From assembly GCF_016863135.1 (NCBI RefSeq), contig NZ_BOOH01000004.1, positions 62,001 through 126,000 of the forward strand: a DNA stretch of 64,000 nt, given 5' to 3'. The stretch comes from Planobispora longispora (GTDB taxonomy: Bacteria; Actinomycetota; Actinomycetes; Streptosporangiales; Streptosporangiaceae). Position 1 is the first letter of the stretch. Each line of letters begins with the position of its first letter. Position numbers and translations under genes: made by a program. The notes beneath the pieces were generated by a model, which was not told the origin of the DNA, made no database searches, and worked only from the letters and a program-made list of their open reading frames with translations. Positions 48,452 to 56,693 of the stretch are shown one piece after another.

Positions 48452-50659
48452 ATGCAGTCGGATGGGCACCAGGAAGGACGACGTGTCGCAGGCCGCTACC
48501 ACCTCCTGGAACCCATCGGGCGGGGTGGGATGGGCGTGGTCTGGAAGGCCCATGATGAGCTTCTCGACCGGACCGTCGCCGTCAAGGAGGTCCGCTACTC
48601 CGCCGCTCTCGGCGAGGACGTCCAGACCCTGAACCGGCGCATGATGAGAGAGGCGCGGGCCGCGGCCCGGCTCACTCACCCGAACGTCGTGGTCGTCTAC
48701 GACGTGATCGAGGAGAACGAGCAGCCCTGGATCGTCATGCAGCTGGTGCCGTCCCGCTCGCTGGGCCAGGTGCTCCGGGAGGACGGCCCGCTGCCGCCCC
48801 GGCGGGTCGCGGAGATCGGTCTCGCCCTGCTGGGGGCGTTGCACGGCGCGCACGACGCCGGGGTTCTGCACCGCGACGTCAAGCCGGAGAACGTGCTGCT
48901 CGCCGATAACGGCAGGGTGGTGCTCACCGACTTCGGCATCGCCACGCTCGACTCCGAGAACACGCTGACCATGACCGGCGTGGCGGGGACTCCCGCGTTC
49001 ATCGCGCCGGAGCGGCTGCGCGGCCTGCCCGCCCGCCGGGAGTCGGACCTGTGGTCGCTGGGCGCGACGCTGTACGCGGCGGTGGAGGGCAGGTCGCCGC
49101 ACGACCGCAAGCTGCCGCTGCCCACCATGCACTCGGTCCTGACCGACCCGCCCGACCCCGCGCGCAACGCGGGCCCGCTGCTGCCCGTGCTGGAAGGGCT
49201 GCTCCGCAAGGAGCCCGTGCAGCGCCTCACCTACGAGGAGGCCGCCGCCCTGCTGCGCCGGGTGGCCGAGGGCCGCTCCGCCACGCAGCCCTGGACGATC
49301 TCCTCGATCACCGGGCCCCGGGACGGCTCCGCCGAGCCGCAGGCCGCGCCCGAGCGGCGCAGGCCGTACGGGCAGGCGGCCGTCCCCGGCACGCCCGCGC
49401 GGGACGAGCAGGTCCCGCCCGCCGCCCGCCAGGAGCCGGGCGCGCCCGCGGAGCGGGAGGCGGCCCCGCGCGGGGAAGCCGGCCCGCGCCCGGAGGCCGC
49501 CCCGGCGGCAGGGGCCGCGGCGGCCGCGCCCGAGATCCCGCAGACCGGGCAGGTCGCCAAGCTGCCGCCCCCGCAGGACTCCGCGCCCGCCGCGCCGGCC
49601 GTACCGGAGACGCCGGCCGCACCGGAGACTCCCGCCCCGCGAACGTCCTCGGCGGCCGGAGAGGATCCGGCCGCCGAGGAGGCGCCGGCCTCGTCCTCGG
49701 CCACCCGGAAGTACGTCAGGGACCTCGCGGCCAGGAGCACCCCGCCCACGCCGCCGGTCCCCCCCGCGGGCGTCCCGGCGCCCGCTCCCGCCCCCGAGCC
49801 CCGGGAGCCCGCGACGGCGCTCCAGGGCGCGACCGCGATCCACCCCGCCGACCAGGAGCCGACCCTGCTCGGGACGCTGGCTCCCGGCAGGCTCCGGCTC
49901 GTGCTGCCCATCGTCCTCGTGGCGCTGATCATCGTGGCCGGCGTGGGCGTCTGGATCGGCATGAACAGCGACTCGCCCGGAGCGGCCGGGCAGCGGGAGC
50001 CTGGCACGGCCGAGCCGGACGCGAGCCCCTCGGAGGGGACGGGAGGCTCGGGGAGCCCGGGGCCCTCCGGGTCCGCGGAGTCCGGGACCGGCATGTCCGA
50101 CTCCTCACCGAGCCCGTCCGGGACCGGCGAGGACGACAAGGGCGGCGAGGACGGCGAGGACGACAAGAAGGGCGACAAGAAGGGTGACGAGAAGAAGGAA
50201 GAGAAGGCCGGCGGCAAGCTCCCCGACGGCTGGCGGACGCACAAGGACTCCTTCGGCTTCTCGGTCGGCCTGCCCAAGGGCTGGAAGGTCACGAAGCGGC
50301 GGGGCACCCAGGTGACCTTCAGCCTGCCCAGCGACCGCAGGAGCTTCCTCATGATCGAATACACCGACTCCCCCGGCCCGGACGCGAAGAAGGACTGGGA
50401 CGTGTACGAGCCCCAGGCCCGCGGCGGCTTCCCCGGTTACGAACTCATCGGGATCAAGAGGGTCGACTACATGGAGGACGCCGCCGACTGGGAGTTCACC
50501 TGGCGGCCGAGTTACGGCAAGGCGCGGGTGATCAACCGGGGGTTCCTCACCAAGGGCGGCCGGGGGTACGCGATCTACTGGCACACCCTGGCGTCAGACT
50601 GGAAGAAGAACCTGAAGCTGTTCGAGGGCTTCACCGAGACCTTTTCGTCGAAAAAGTGA
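48452..50659 (+). CDS. Membrane Ser/Thr protein kinase (PknB-type) with extracellular domain, copy 1
   Basis: About 735 residues. The kinase domain spans about 14-275: GRGGMGVVWKAHD (Gly loop), VAVKEV (Lys), HRDVKPENVLL (catalytic loop), DFGIA and GTPAFIAPERL. A Pro/Ala-rich linker of about 200 residues, one membrane helix (about 480-503), a charged low-complexity stretch and an extracellular domain (about 588-732) follow. That domain (LPDGWRTHKDSFGFSVGLPKGWKV) has a counterpart in the next kinase. ATG 48452 is used; TTG 48449 is nearer to the GGGAGG site. It probably signals from the cell surface. Confidence 0.94.
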   Translation: MQSDGHQEGRRVAGRYHLLEPIGRGGMGVVWKAHDELLDRTVAVKEVRYSAALGEDVQTLNRRMMREARAAARLTHPNVVVVYDVIEENEQPWIVMQLVPSRSLGQVLREDGPLPPRRVAEIGLALLGALHGAHDAGVLHRDVKPENVLLADNGRVVLTDFGIATLDSENTLTMTGVAGTPAFIAPERLRGLPARRESDLWSLGATLYAAVEGRSPHDRKLPLPTMHSVLTDPPDPARNAGPLLPVLEGLLRKEPVQRLTYEEAAALLRRVAEGRSATQPWTISSITGPRDGSAEPQAAPERRRPYGQAAVPGTPARDEQVPPAARQEPGAPAEREAAPRGEAGPRPEAAPAAGAAAAAPEIPQTGQVAKLPPPQDSAPAAPAVPETPAAPETPAPRTSSAAGEDPAAEEAPASSSATRKYVRDLAARSTPPTPPVPPAGVPAPAPAPEPREPATALQGATAIHPADQEPTLLGTLAPGRLRLVLPIVLVALIIVAGVGVWIGMNSDSPGAAGQREPGTAEPDASPSEGTGGSGSPGPSGSAESGTGMSDSSPSPSGTGEDDKGGEDGEDDKKGDKKGDEKKEEKAGGKLPDGWRTHKDSFGFSVGLPKGWKVTKRRGTQVTFSLPSDRRSFLMIEYTDSPGPDAKKDWDVYEPQARGGFPGYELIGIKRVDYMEDAADWEFTWRPSYGKARVINRGFLTKGGRGYAIYWHTLASDWKKNLKLFEGFTETFSSKK

Positions 50660-50709
50660 AGTCCCACCCGACCGGCTACGATTCCTGAGCCGGGGAGGGG
50701 GCGGGAGAG

Positions 50710-52635
50710 ATGACCGAACGCAGGGTGGCGGGCAGGTATCACCTGCTCGAGCCCATCGGCGAAGGCGGGATGGGCGTCGTCTGGCGCGCCCACGACGAAC
50801 TGCTCGACCGGGTCGTGGCGGTCAAGGAGGTCCGCTACCGCGGGATCGACGAGACCGAGCGGGCCGACCTGAACCGGCGGACCGTCCGGGAGGCGAGGAC
50901 CGCCGGGCGGCTCGACCACCCGTCCGTGATCATCGTCCACGACGTGGTCGAGGAGGGCGGGCGGCCCTGGATCGTCATGCAGCTGGTGCGCTCGCGCTCG
51001 CTGGGCCAGGCGGTCCGCGAGCGCGGGCCGCTCCCCCCGGAGCAGGTGGCGGCCGTCGGGCTGAGCGTGCTGGGCGCGCTGCGCGCCGCGCACGCCGCCG
51101 GGGTCCTGCACCGCGACGTCAAACCGGAGAACGTGCTGCTGGCCGACGACGGCCGGGTGGTGCTGACCGACTTCGGAATCGCCGCCACGACGCACGAGAC
51201 CGGGATCACCCGGACCGGCGGGATGGTCGGCACCCCCGCCTTCCTCCCGCCGGAGCGGCTCCACGGGCTGCCGGCGACCCCGGAGTCCGACCTGTGGTCG
51301 CTCGGCGCGACGCTGTACGCCGCGCTGGAGGGGCACCCGCCCTTCGAACGTCCCACGGCCGCCGCGACCATGATGGCGGTCCTGTCGGGCGAGCCCAGCC
51401 CGATGCGCCACACCGGTCCCCTGGCCACGGCCGTCCTCGGCCTGATGTCCAAGGACCCGGCCACGCGCATGCGTCCCGACCAGGCAGAGGACCTGCTCAT
51501 CCGCGCCGCGGGCGGGACGCCTCCCGGCCTCGTCGCGCCGTCCCGGGAGCTCTCCCGCCCCTCGCCGCCCGTCGCCCCGGCGTACGGCACGCCGCCCGGC
51601 CACCCTCCGGCCGCCCCGGCCCCGTACGGCGCGCCGCCCGGACAGTCCTCCCCGTCGGCGCAGGTCCCCGCCTACGACCGGCAGCGGCCCCGGCCCATCC
51701 CCCCCGAGCGGCCGGCGGCGCACCCCGGCGCACCGGCCTGGCAGGAGCAGCCCGCTCCGCCGGTCGAGCCCGCCCGCCACGAGTGGAACGTCCACCCCGG
51801 CACGGCCGCCGGCCACGGGCAGCACGGATCCCCGGCCGCCCGCCACGGGCAGCACGGGTCCACGGCCGCGCACCCGTGGCCGCTGCCCGCCCAGGACCAG
51901 CAGACGCACCCGGGCGACCCCGCCTACTCCGGGGGCGGGACCGGGCCGACCCATCCCACCCACGCCGAAGGCCGGGCGCCCGCCTCCGGCGGCCGGGGAT
52001 GGCGGGTGGCGCTCATGGCCGGGGTGCCGCTGCTCGCGGTGCTGCTCGGCGCGGGCGGCTGGCTCCTGTTCCAGAACCAGGAGAAGGGCCGGGCGGAGCA
52101 GGGGATCACCGCCTCCGCGACACCGGAGACGGGGACCTCCACCGCCGGACCCGCCCCCACCCCCACCCCGACCCCCTCCGCCCCGCCGGACCGGGAGATC
52201 CCGGCGGGCTGGAAACTGCACGAGGATCCGCTGGGCTTCAGCGTCGCCGTCCCGCGCGGCTGGACCGTCCGGCGTTTCGCCGGCCGCGACCGGGTGGAGT
52301 TCCGCGAGCCGGGGTCGGACCGCTTCCTGTGGATCGAGTCGACCGACGACCCGGAGAAGGACCCGGTCAGGCACTGGGAGAAGGTCGAGGAGGGCGGCAG
52401 GGCCAAGAACGTCTGGCCGGGCTACGAGCGCGTCGCCATCACCTCGCTGACGTACCTGGACCGGCCCGCCGCCGACTGGGAGTTCACCTTCCTCCGGGAC
52501 GAGGTGCCGACCCACGTGCTGGACCGGGGCTTCCGCACCGGCGAGGGCACGCCGTACGCGATCTACTGGGAGACCCCGGAGGACAGCTGGGACCGGACGT
52601 TCTTCGACCGGTTCACCGAGACGTTCCGGCCATGA
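50710..52635 (+). CDS. Membrane Ser/Thr protein kinase (PknB-type) with extracellular domain, copy 2
   Basis: 641 residues. The kinase domain (about 8-270) has GEGGMGVVWRAHD, VAVKEV, HRDVKPENVLL and DFGIA, with the APE motif as PPERL. A Pro/His-rich linker with HGQHGS repeats, a membrane helix (about 433-455) and an extracellular domain (about 494-640: IPAGWKLHEDPLGFSVAVPRGW ... YAIYWETPEDSW) follow. The match to copy 1 runs from the kinase through the extracellular end, which points to tandem duplication. ATG 50710 follows GGGAG. Its stop overlaps the AraC gene (ATGA). Confidence 0.94.
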   Translation: MTERRVAGRYHLLEPIGEGGMGVVWRAHDELLDRVVAVKEVRYRGIDETERADLNRRTVREARTAGRLDHPSVIIVHDVVEEGGRPWIVMQLVRSRSLGQAVRERGPLPPEQVAAVGLSVLGALRAAHAAGVLHRDVKPENVLLADDGRVVLTDFGIAATTHETGITRTGGMVGTPAFLPPERLHGLPATPESDLWSLGATLYAALEGHPPFERPTAAATMMAVLSGEPSPMRHTGPLATAVLGLMSKDPATRMRPDQAEDLLIRAAGGTPPGLVAPSRELSRPSPPVAPAYGTPPGHPPAAPAPYGAPPGQSSPSAQVPAYDRQRPRPIPPERPAAHPGAPAWQEQPAPPVEPARHEWNVHPGTAAGHGQHGSPAARHGQHGSTAAHPWPLPAQDQQTHPGDPAYSGGGTGPTHPTHAEGRAPASGGRGWRVALMAGVPLLAVLLGAGGWLLFQNQEKGRAEQGITASATPETGTSTAGPAPTPTPTPSAPPDREIPAGWKLHEDPLGFSVAVPRGWTVRRFAGRDRVEFREPGSDRFLWIESTDDPEKDPVRHWEKVEEGGRAKNVWPGYERVAITSLTYLDRPAADWEFTFLRDEVPTHVLDRGFRTGEGTPYAIYWETPEDSWDRTFFDRFTETFRP

Positions 52636-53495
52636 GCGAGGCCCCGGCCGCCGGCCCGGGGGAGGCCGCGCGGTTCTGGCGCAACCCCGCGCTGCCGGGG
52701 GTGGACCTGCTCAAGGCCCGTTACGTCACGCACCGGTTCACCCGGCACGTGCACGAGGAGTACGCGATCGGGGTGATCCTGTCCGGGGTCGAGGAGTTCG
52801 ACTACCGGGGCTCCCGGCACCGCGCCGGCTCCGGGTCCGTGGTCCTGGTCGATCCCGAGCAGGTGCACACCGGCCACGCGGGCGTGCCGGACGGCTGGGC
52901 CTACCGGATGCTCTACCCGTCCGTCCAGGTGATCGCCGACATCGCGGAGGAGCTGCTGGCCGGGCGGGGCACGCCGTACTTCCCGGAGACCGTCGTGGAC
53001 GGCTCGCGCGCCGCCCCGCTGCTGCGCGCCGCCCATCTCGCCGCCGAGCGCGGCGACGACCTGGCCTCCTCGACCCTCGCCCGCACGGCGTTCGGCGCCC
53101 TGGTCGTGCACCACGCCGCCTACCGCCCGGCCCGGCGGCGACCGGCCGCCGGGGACCGCGCGGTCCGGCTGGCGCGGGAGATCCTGCACGATCGCCTGGC
53201 CGACCCGCCGACGCTGGAGGACCTGGCCCGGGCGGTGGAGGCGCGGCCCTTCACCCTGCTGCGCGCGTTCAAGGCCGCGACCGGCCTTCCGCCGCACGCC
53301 TACCTGAACACGCTCCGGGTACGGCGCGCCCGCTCCCTGCTCGACGCCGGGACGCCCGCCGCACGGGTCGCCGCGGAGGTCGGCTTCGTCGACCAGGCCC
53401 ACCTGAACAGGCATTTCAAGCGGATCGTGGGTGTGCCCCCGGTGGCCTACCAGCGCGCAGGAACGTACAAGACCGCACCGGCGAACTGGACATAA
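52632..53495 (+). CDS. AraC-family transcriptional regulator
   Basis: 287 residues: an N-terminal cupin-like AraC ligand domain (FTRHVHEEYAIGVILSG ... VVLVDPEQVHTG) and two C-terminal helix-turn-helix motifs (LEDLARAVEARPFTLLRAFKAATG and ARVAAEVGFVDQAHLNRHFKRIVG). ATG 52632 overlaps the kinase stop. AzlC and AzlD genes follow on the same strand, a common pairing in actinobacteria, so it likely controls that amino-acid exporter. Confidence 0.92.
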   Translation: MSEAPAAGPGEAARFWRNPALPGVDLLKARYVTHRFTRHVHEEYAIGVILSGVEEFDYRGSRHRAGSGSVVLVDPEQVHTGHAGVPDGWAYRMLYPSVQVIADIAEELLAGRGTPYFPETVVDGSRAAPLLRAAHLAAERGDDLASSTLARTAFGALVVHHAAYRPARRRPAAGDRAVRLAREILHDRLADPPTLEDLARAVEARPFTLLRAFKAATGLPPHAYLNTLRVRRARSLLDAGTPAARVAAEVGFVDQAHLNRHFKRIVGVPPVAYQRAGTYKTAPANWT

Positions 53496-53505
53496 CCTCC
53501 GTTCC

Positions 53506-54186
53506 ATGGAAACAACCACTCGTTCCTCAGCCATCAGGGACGGGCTGGGCGTGGGACTCGCGGTGGGGCTGTCCGGGCTGGCGTTCGGCGCCGCCGCGGT
53601 GACCGCCGGGCTGAGCGTGGCCCAGGCGTGCGTGCTGAGCCTGTTCGCCTTCACCGGCGCCTCCCAGTTCGCGCTGGCCGGGGTCGTGGCGGGCGGCGGC
53701 AGCCTCGTCGCGGGCGCCGCGGGCGCGCTGCTGCTCGGCGTGCGCAACAGCCTGTACGGCCTGCGCCTGGCCGACCTGCTCGGGGCCCGGGGCTGGCGCA
53801 GGTTCCCGGTCGCCCAGGGAGTGATCGACGAGACCACCGCGGTGGCCCTGGCCCAGCCCGACGAGGAGGCGGCCAGGACCGGCTTCTTCGTCACCTTCGT
53901 CAGCCTCTACCTCACTTGGAACGCCACCACCCTGCTCGGCGCGGTGGGCACCTCCCGGGTCGCCGACCCCGCGGTGTTCGGCCTGGACGCGGTGGGCCCG
54001 GCGACGTTCCTGGCCATCCTCTGGCCGCGGCTGACCGCGAAGGACCCCGAGACCCGGACGCTGCGGGCGGCCGCCGCGGGCGGCGTCGCGGTCGCGCTGG
54101 CCGCCACCCCGTTCGTCCCGCCGGGCGTGCCCGTGCTCCTGGCGGCCGTGCCCGTGCTCGCCCTGGTCCTGAGGAGGCCGCGATGA
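53506..54186 (+). CDS. azlC: AzlC-family branched-chain amino acid exporter subunit
   Basis: 226 residues with about seven membrane segments. The AzlC core includes LSLFAFTGASQFALAGVVAGGG and LLLGVRNSLYGLRLADLLG; TWNATTLLGAVG is a further conserved part. With AzlD it exports branched-chain amino acids or analogues in characterised cases. ATG 53506 is 10 nt after the AraC stop. The gene ends 37 nt before azlD. Confidence 0.92.
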   Translation: METTTRSSAIRDGLGVGLAVGLSGLAFGAAAVTAGLSVAQACVLSLFAFTGASQFALAGVVAGGGSLVAGAAGALLLGVRNSLYGLRLADLLGARGWRRFPVAQGVIDETTAVALAQPDEEAARTGFFVTFVSLYLTWNATTLLGAVGTSRVADPAVFGLDAVGPATFLAILWPRLTAKDPETRTLRAAAAGGVAVALAATPFVPPGVPVLLAAVPVLALVLRRPR

Positions 54187-54223
54187 CCCGCCGTCCGACA
54201 CCTCTCGTGCGGGGAGGAGGCCG

Positions 54224-54535
54224 ATGAGCGTGTGGCAGGCCGTCGTGGCCGTCTGCCTGGGCTGCTACGCGTTGAAGCTGGCCGGGCTCTCGGCGCCGCG
54301 GAGGGTCCTCGACCACCCGGGCGTGCAGCGCTTCTCCGCCCTGGTCCCGGTGGCGCTGCTGGCCGCGCTGATCGCGGTGCAGACCTTCGCCCACGGCCAG
54401 GCCCTGGAACTGGACTGGCCGCGCACCGCCGGGCTGGGGGCCGCCGTGCTGGCGCTGCTGCTGCGCGCGCCGTTCCTGCTGGTCCTCGCGGCGGCGGCCG
54501 CCGTCACGGCCCTGCTCCGCCTGGCCGGTCTGTGA
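54224..54535 (+). CDS. azlD: AzlD-family small membrane subunit
   Basis: 103 residues with four membrane segments (VWQAVVAVCLGCYALKLAGL, FSALVPVALLAALIAVQTF, AGLGAAVLALLL, APFLLVLAAAAAVTALLRL). FSALVPVALLAAL is typical of the AzlD family, the small partner of AzlC. GGAGG lies before ATG 54224. Its 3' end overlaps the convergent histidine kinase gene by 32 nt. Confidence 0.9.
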   Translation: MSVWQAVVAVCLGCYALKLAGLSAPRRVLDHPGVQRFSALVPVALLAALIAVQTFAHGQALELDWPRTAGLGAAVLALLLRAPFLLVLAAAAAVTALLRLAGL

Positions 54536-55886
54536 CGGGGGCCGTCGCACCGCCCGCGGCCGGGGACGTCGCAGGATCGGTGACGGGAGCCGTCGCACCG
54601 CCCGCGGCCGGGGACGGCGCGCGACCGGCAGCCGGGAGCGTCACGCGGAAGATCGCGCCCCCTCCGGGGCGGGAGTCCGCCTCCGCCCGGCCGCCGTGGG
54701 CCGCGGCGACCGCGGCCACGATGGACAGGCCGAGTCCCGCCCCGCCCCGGCCCTCCTCCCTGGCACGGCCGGCGGCGCGGGGGACGCGGTAGAAGCGCTC
54801 GAAGACGAGCGTCCGCTGCTCCTCGGTGAGGCCGGGCCCCTCGTCGGCGACCTCGATCACCGCCTCCCCGCCGGCCCGCCGGACCCGGACGGCGGCCGGG
54901 CTGCCCGGCGGGGTGTGGGCCAGCACGTTGGCCAGCAGGTTGCCGGCCGCCTGGCGGAGCCGGGCCTCGTCGCCGGGCACCTCGACCGGCCCGCCGTACT
55001 CGGCGGAGATCGGGCGGTCCGGTTCGACGGCGAGGGCGTCGGCCACCGCGTCGGCCACCAGCCCGGTCAGCTCGACCGGGGCGCGTTCCAGCGGGCGGCC
55101 CTGGTCCAGGCGGGCGAGCAGGAGCATCTCGTCCACCAGCGCTCCCATCCGGGCCGCCTCCGCCTCGATCCTGCGCATCGCCGTGGCCAGGTCCTCGGGG
55201 CGGGTGGCCGCGCCGCGCCGGAACAGCTCGGCGTAGCCGCGGATGGTGGCGATGGGCGTGCGCAGCTCGTGGGAGGCGTCGGCGACGAAGCGGCGCAGCC
55301 GGTCCCGCGACTCCTCCCGCTCCCGGAACGCCTCCTCGATCTGGCCGAGCATCGCGTTGAGGGCGTGGCCGAGGCGGCCCACCTCGCTGCCGGCCGGGGC
55401 CGCGTCGATCCGGCGGTCGAGGTCGCCCGCGCCGATGTCCGCCGCCGTCTCCACGATCCGGTCCAGCGGGCGCAGGCCCCGGCGGAGCAGGTGGGCGGCG
55501 AGCAGGGTCAGTCCGGCCAGGACCACCGCGGACGAGACGACCATGACGTGGGCGAGGCGCTCGGTCAGCTCGTTCGAGGCCGCGAACCGGGCCTGCGGCG
55601 TGTCCATGGCCAGCAGCCGGGCGCCGTTGTGCCCGCGCCAGTCCTGCAGCGCGCCGAAGGTGGCCCCGGCGACCGTGCCGAGGGCGAGGGCGACCAGGCC
55701 GACGACCGTCACGACCAGCCGGCCGCGCAGGGAGACCGGCAGCCGTGGACGGAGCAGTCCGGGGAAGCCCCGGCGCCCCCTGCCCCGGGCGGGCGCGGCG
55801 GGCCCCGGAGAAGCGGCGGACTCGGGGGAAGCAACAGGCTCGGGGGAAGCAACAGGCCCGGGAGAGGCGGCGGGGCGGGGCGGCAT
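54504..55886 (-). CDS. Sensor histidine kinase
   Basis: 460 residues. An N-terminal Pro/Ser/Ala repeat stretch (SPGPVASPEPVASPE), two membrane segments (about 55-75 and 110-135) flanking a short extracellular sensor of about 45 residues, a HAMP domain, HisKA with the phosphorylated His in FVADASHELRTPIATIRGY, and HATPase with NLLANVLAHTPPG, VADEGPGL and GGAGLGLSIVAAV. A duplicated SPAAGGATAPVTD ends the protein in the region overlapping azlD. ATG 55886 overlaps the response-regulator stop (TGATG). Confidence 0.93.
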   Translation of the reverse strand: MPPRPAASPGPVASPEPVASPESAASPGPAAPARGRGRRGFPGLLRPRLPVSLRGRLVVTVVGLVALALGTVAGATFGALQDWRGHNGARLLAMDTPQARFAASNELTERLAHVMVVSSAVVLAGLTLLAAHLLRRGLRPLDRIVETAADIGAGDLDRRIDAAPAGSEVGRLGHALNAMLGQIEEAFREREESRDRLRRFVADASHELRTPIATIRGYAELFRRGAATRPEDLATAMRRIEAEAARMGALVDEMLLLARLDQGRPLERAPVELTGLVADAVADALAVEPDRPISAEYGGPVEVPGDEARLRQAAGNLLANVLAHTPPGSPAAVRVRRAGGEAVIEVADEGPGLTEEQRTLVFERFYRVPRAAGRAREEGRGGAGLGLSIVAAVAAAHGGRAEADSRPGGGAIFRVTLPAAGRAPSPAAGGATAPVTDPATSPAAGGATAPVTDRPGGAGP

Positions 55887-56572
55887 CAGTCTTCCCTCGG
55901 CAGCCGCAGGACGTAGCCCACGCGGGGCACGGTGTGGATGAGGGGCGGGTCCGAGGCGTCGACCTTGCGGCGCAGGTAGCTGATGTAGGTCTGCACGACG
56001 CCGTCGTTGCCGCCGAAGTCGTACTCCCACACGTGGTCGAGGATCTGCCGCTTGGAGACCAGCCGGCCCGCGTTGGCGGTCAGGAAGCGCAGCAGCTTGA
56101 ACTCCGTGGGGGTCAGGTCGATGCGCCGCCCGTCCCGCCGGACCTCGTAGGCGTCCTCGTCGATGACGAGGTCGGCGAAGGCCAGCCGGCCGGTCTCCGG
56201 CCCGGCGCGCTCCGTCCGCCGCAGCACCGCCCCGATCCGGGCGATGAGCTCCTCCAGGCTGAACGGCTTGGTGACGTAGTCGTCCCCGCCCATCCGCAAC
56301 CCGCCGATCTTGTCCTCGGTCGCGTCACGGGCGGTGAGGAACACCACCGGCACCTGCGACCCGGCGGTCCTGATCCGCCGGCACACCTCGGTCCCGGGCA
56401 CGTCGGGCAGCATCACGTCCAGGACGATCAGGTCGGGACGGAAGGAACCGGCCGCCGCCAGCGCCTCCGCGCCCGTTCCCGCCACCGCCGTCTCGAAGCC
56501 CTCGTAGCGCAGGGCGGTCGCCACGAGGTCGGCGAGGTACGGCTCGTCGTCCACCACCAGTATCCGGCTCAC
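55886..56572 (-). CDS. OmpR/PhoB-family response regulator
   Basis: 228 residues. The receiver domain (1-120) has acidic residues in VVDDEPYL, the phospho-Asp in LIVLDVMLPDVPG, and the Thr and Lys in FLTARD and VTKPF. The C-terminal winged helix (130-228) has DLTPTEFKLLRFLTANAGRLVSKRQILDHVW. I chose GTG 56572 (VSRILVVDDEPYL) over an upstream in-frame ATG at 56659, which would read through the divergent regulatory region. It forms a two-component pair with the following kinase and may control the divergent MMPL gene. Confidence 0.94.
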   Translation of the reverse strand: MSRILVVDDEPYLADLVATALRYEGFETAVAGTGAEALAAAGSFRPDLIVLDVMLPDVPGTEVCRRIRTAGSQVPVVFLTARDATEDKIGGLRMGGDDYVTKPFSLEELIARIGAVLRRTERAGPETGRLAFADLVIDEDAYEVRRDGRRIDLTPTEFKLLRFLTANAGRLVSKRQILDHVWEYDFGGNDGVVQTYISYLRRKVDASDPPLIHTVPRVGYVLRLPRED

Positions 56573-56609
56573 CCCGCCAGTCTCCCCCGGCCGATCTTCA
56601 AAAGCTCTT

Positions 56610-56645
56610 GGAGAACTCTGTGAAACCGGATTCACAGAGTTCTCC
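56610..56645. promoter_or_regulatory. 15-bp perfect inverted repeat in the divergent RR/MMPL region
   Basis: GGAGAACTCTGTGAA (56610-56624), ACCGGA, TTCACAGAGTTCTCC (56631-56645). It lies between the response-regulator and MMPL genes and is a strong candidate for an operator shared by both. Confidence 0.75.
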
Positions 56646-56693
56646 GAGAACGGCCGCACGGCCGCTGAAGATCACTCTGGTGCGCTGGAGGCC

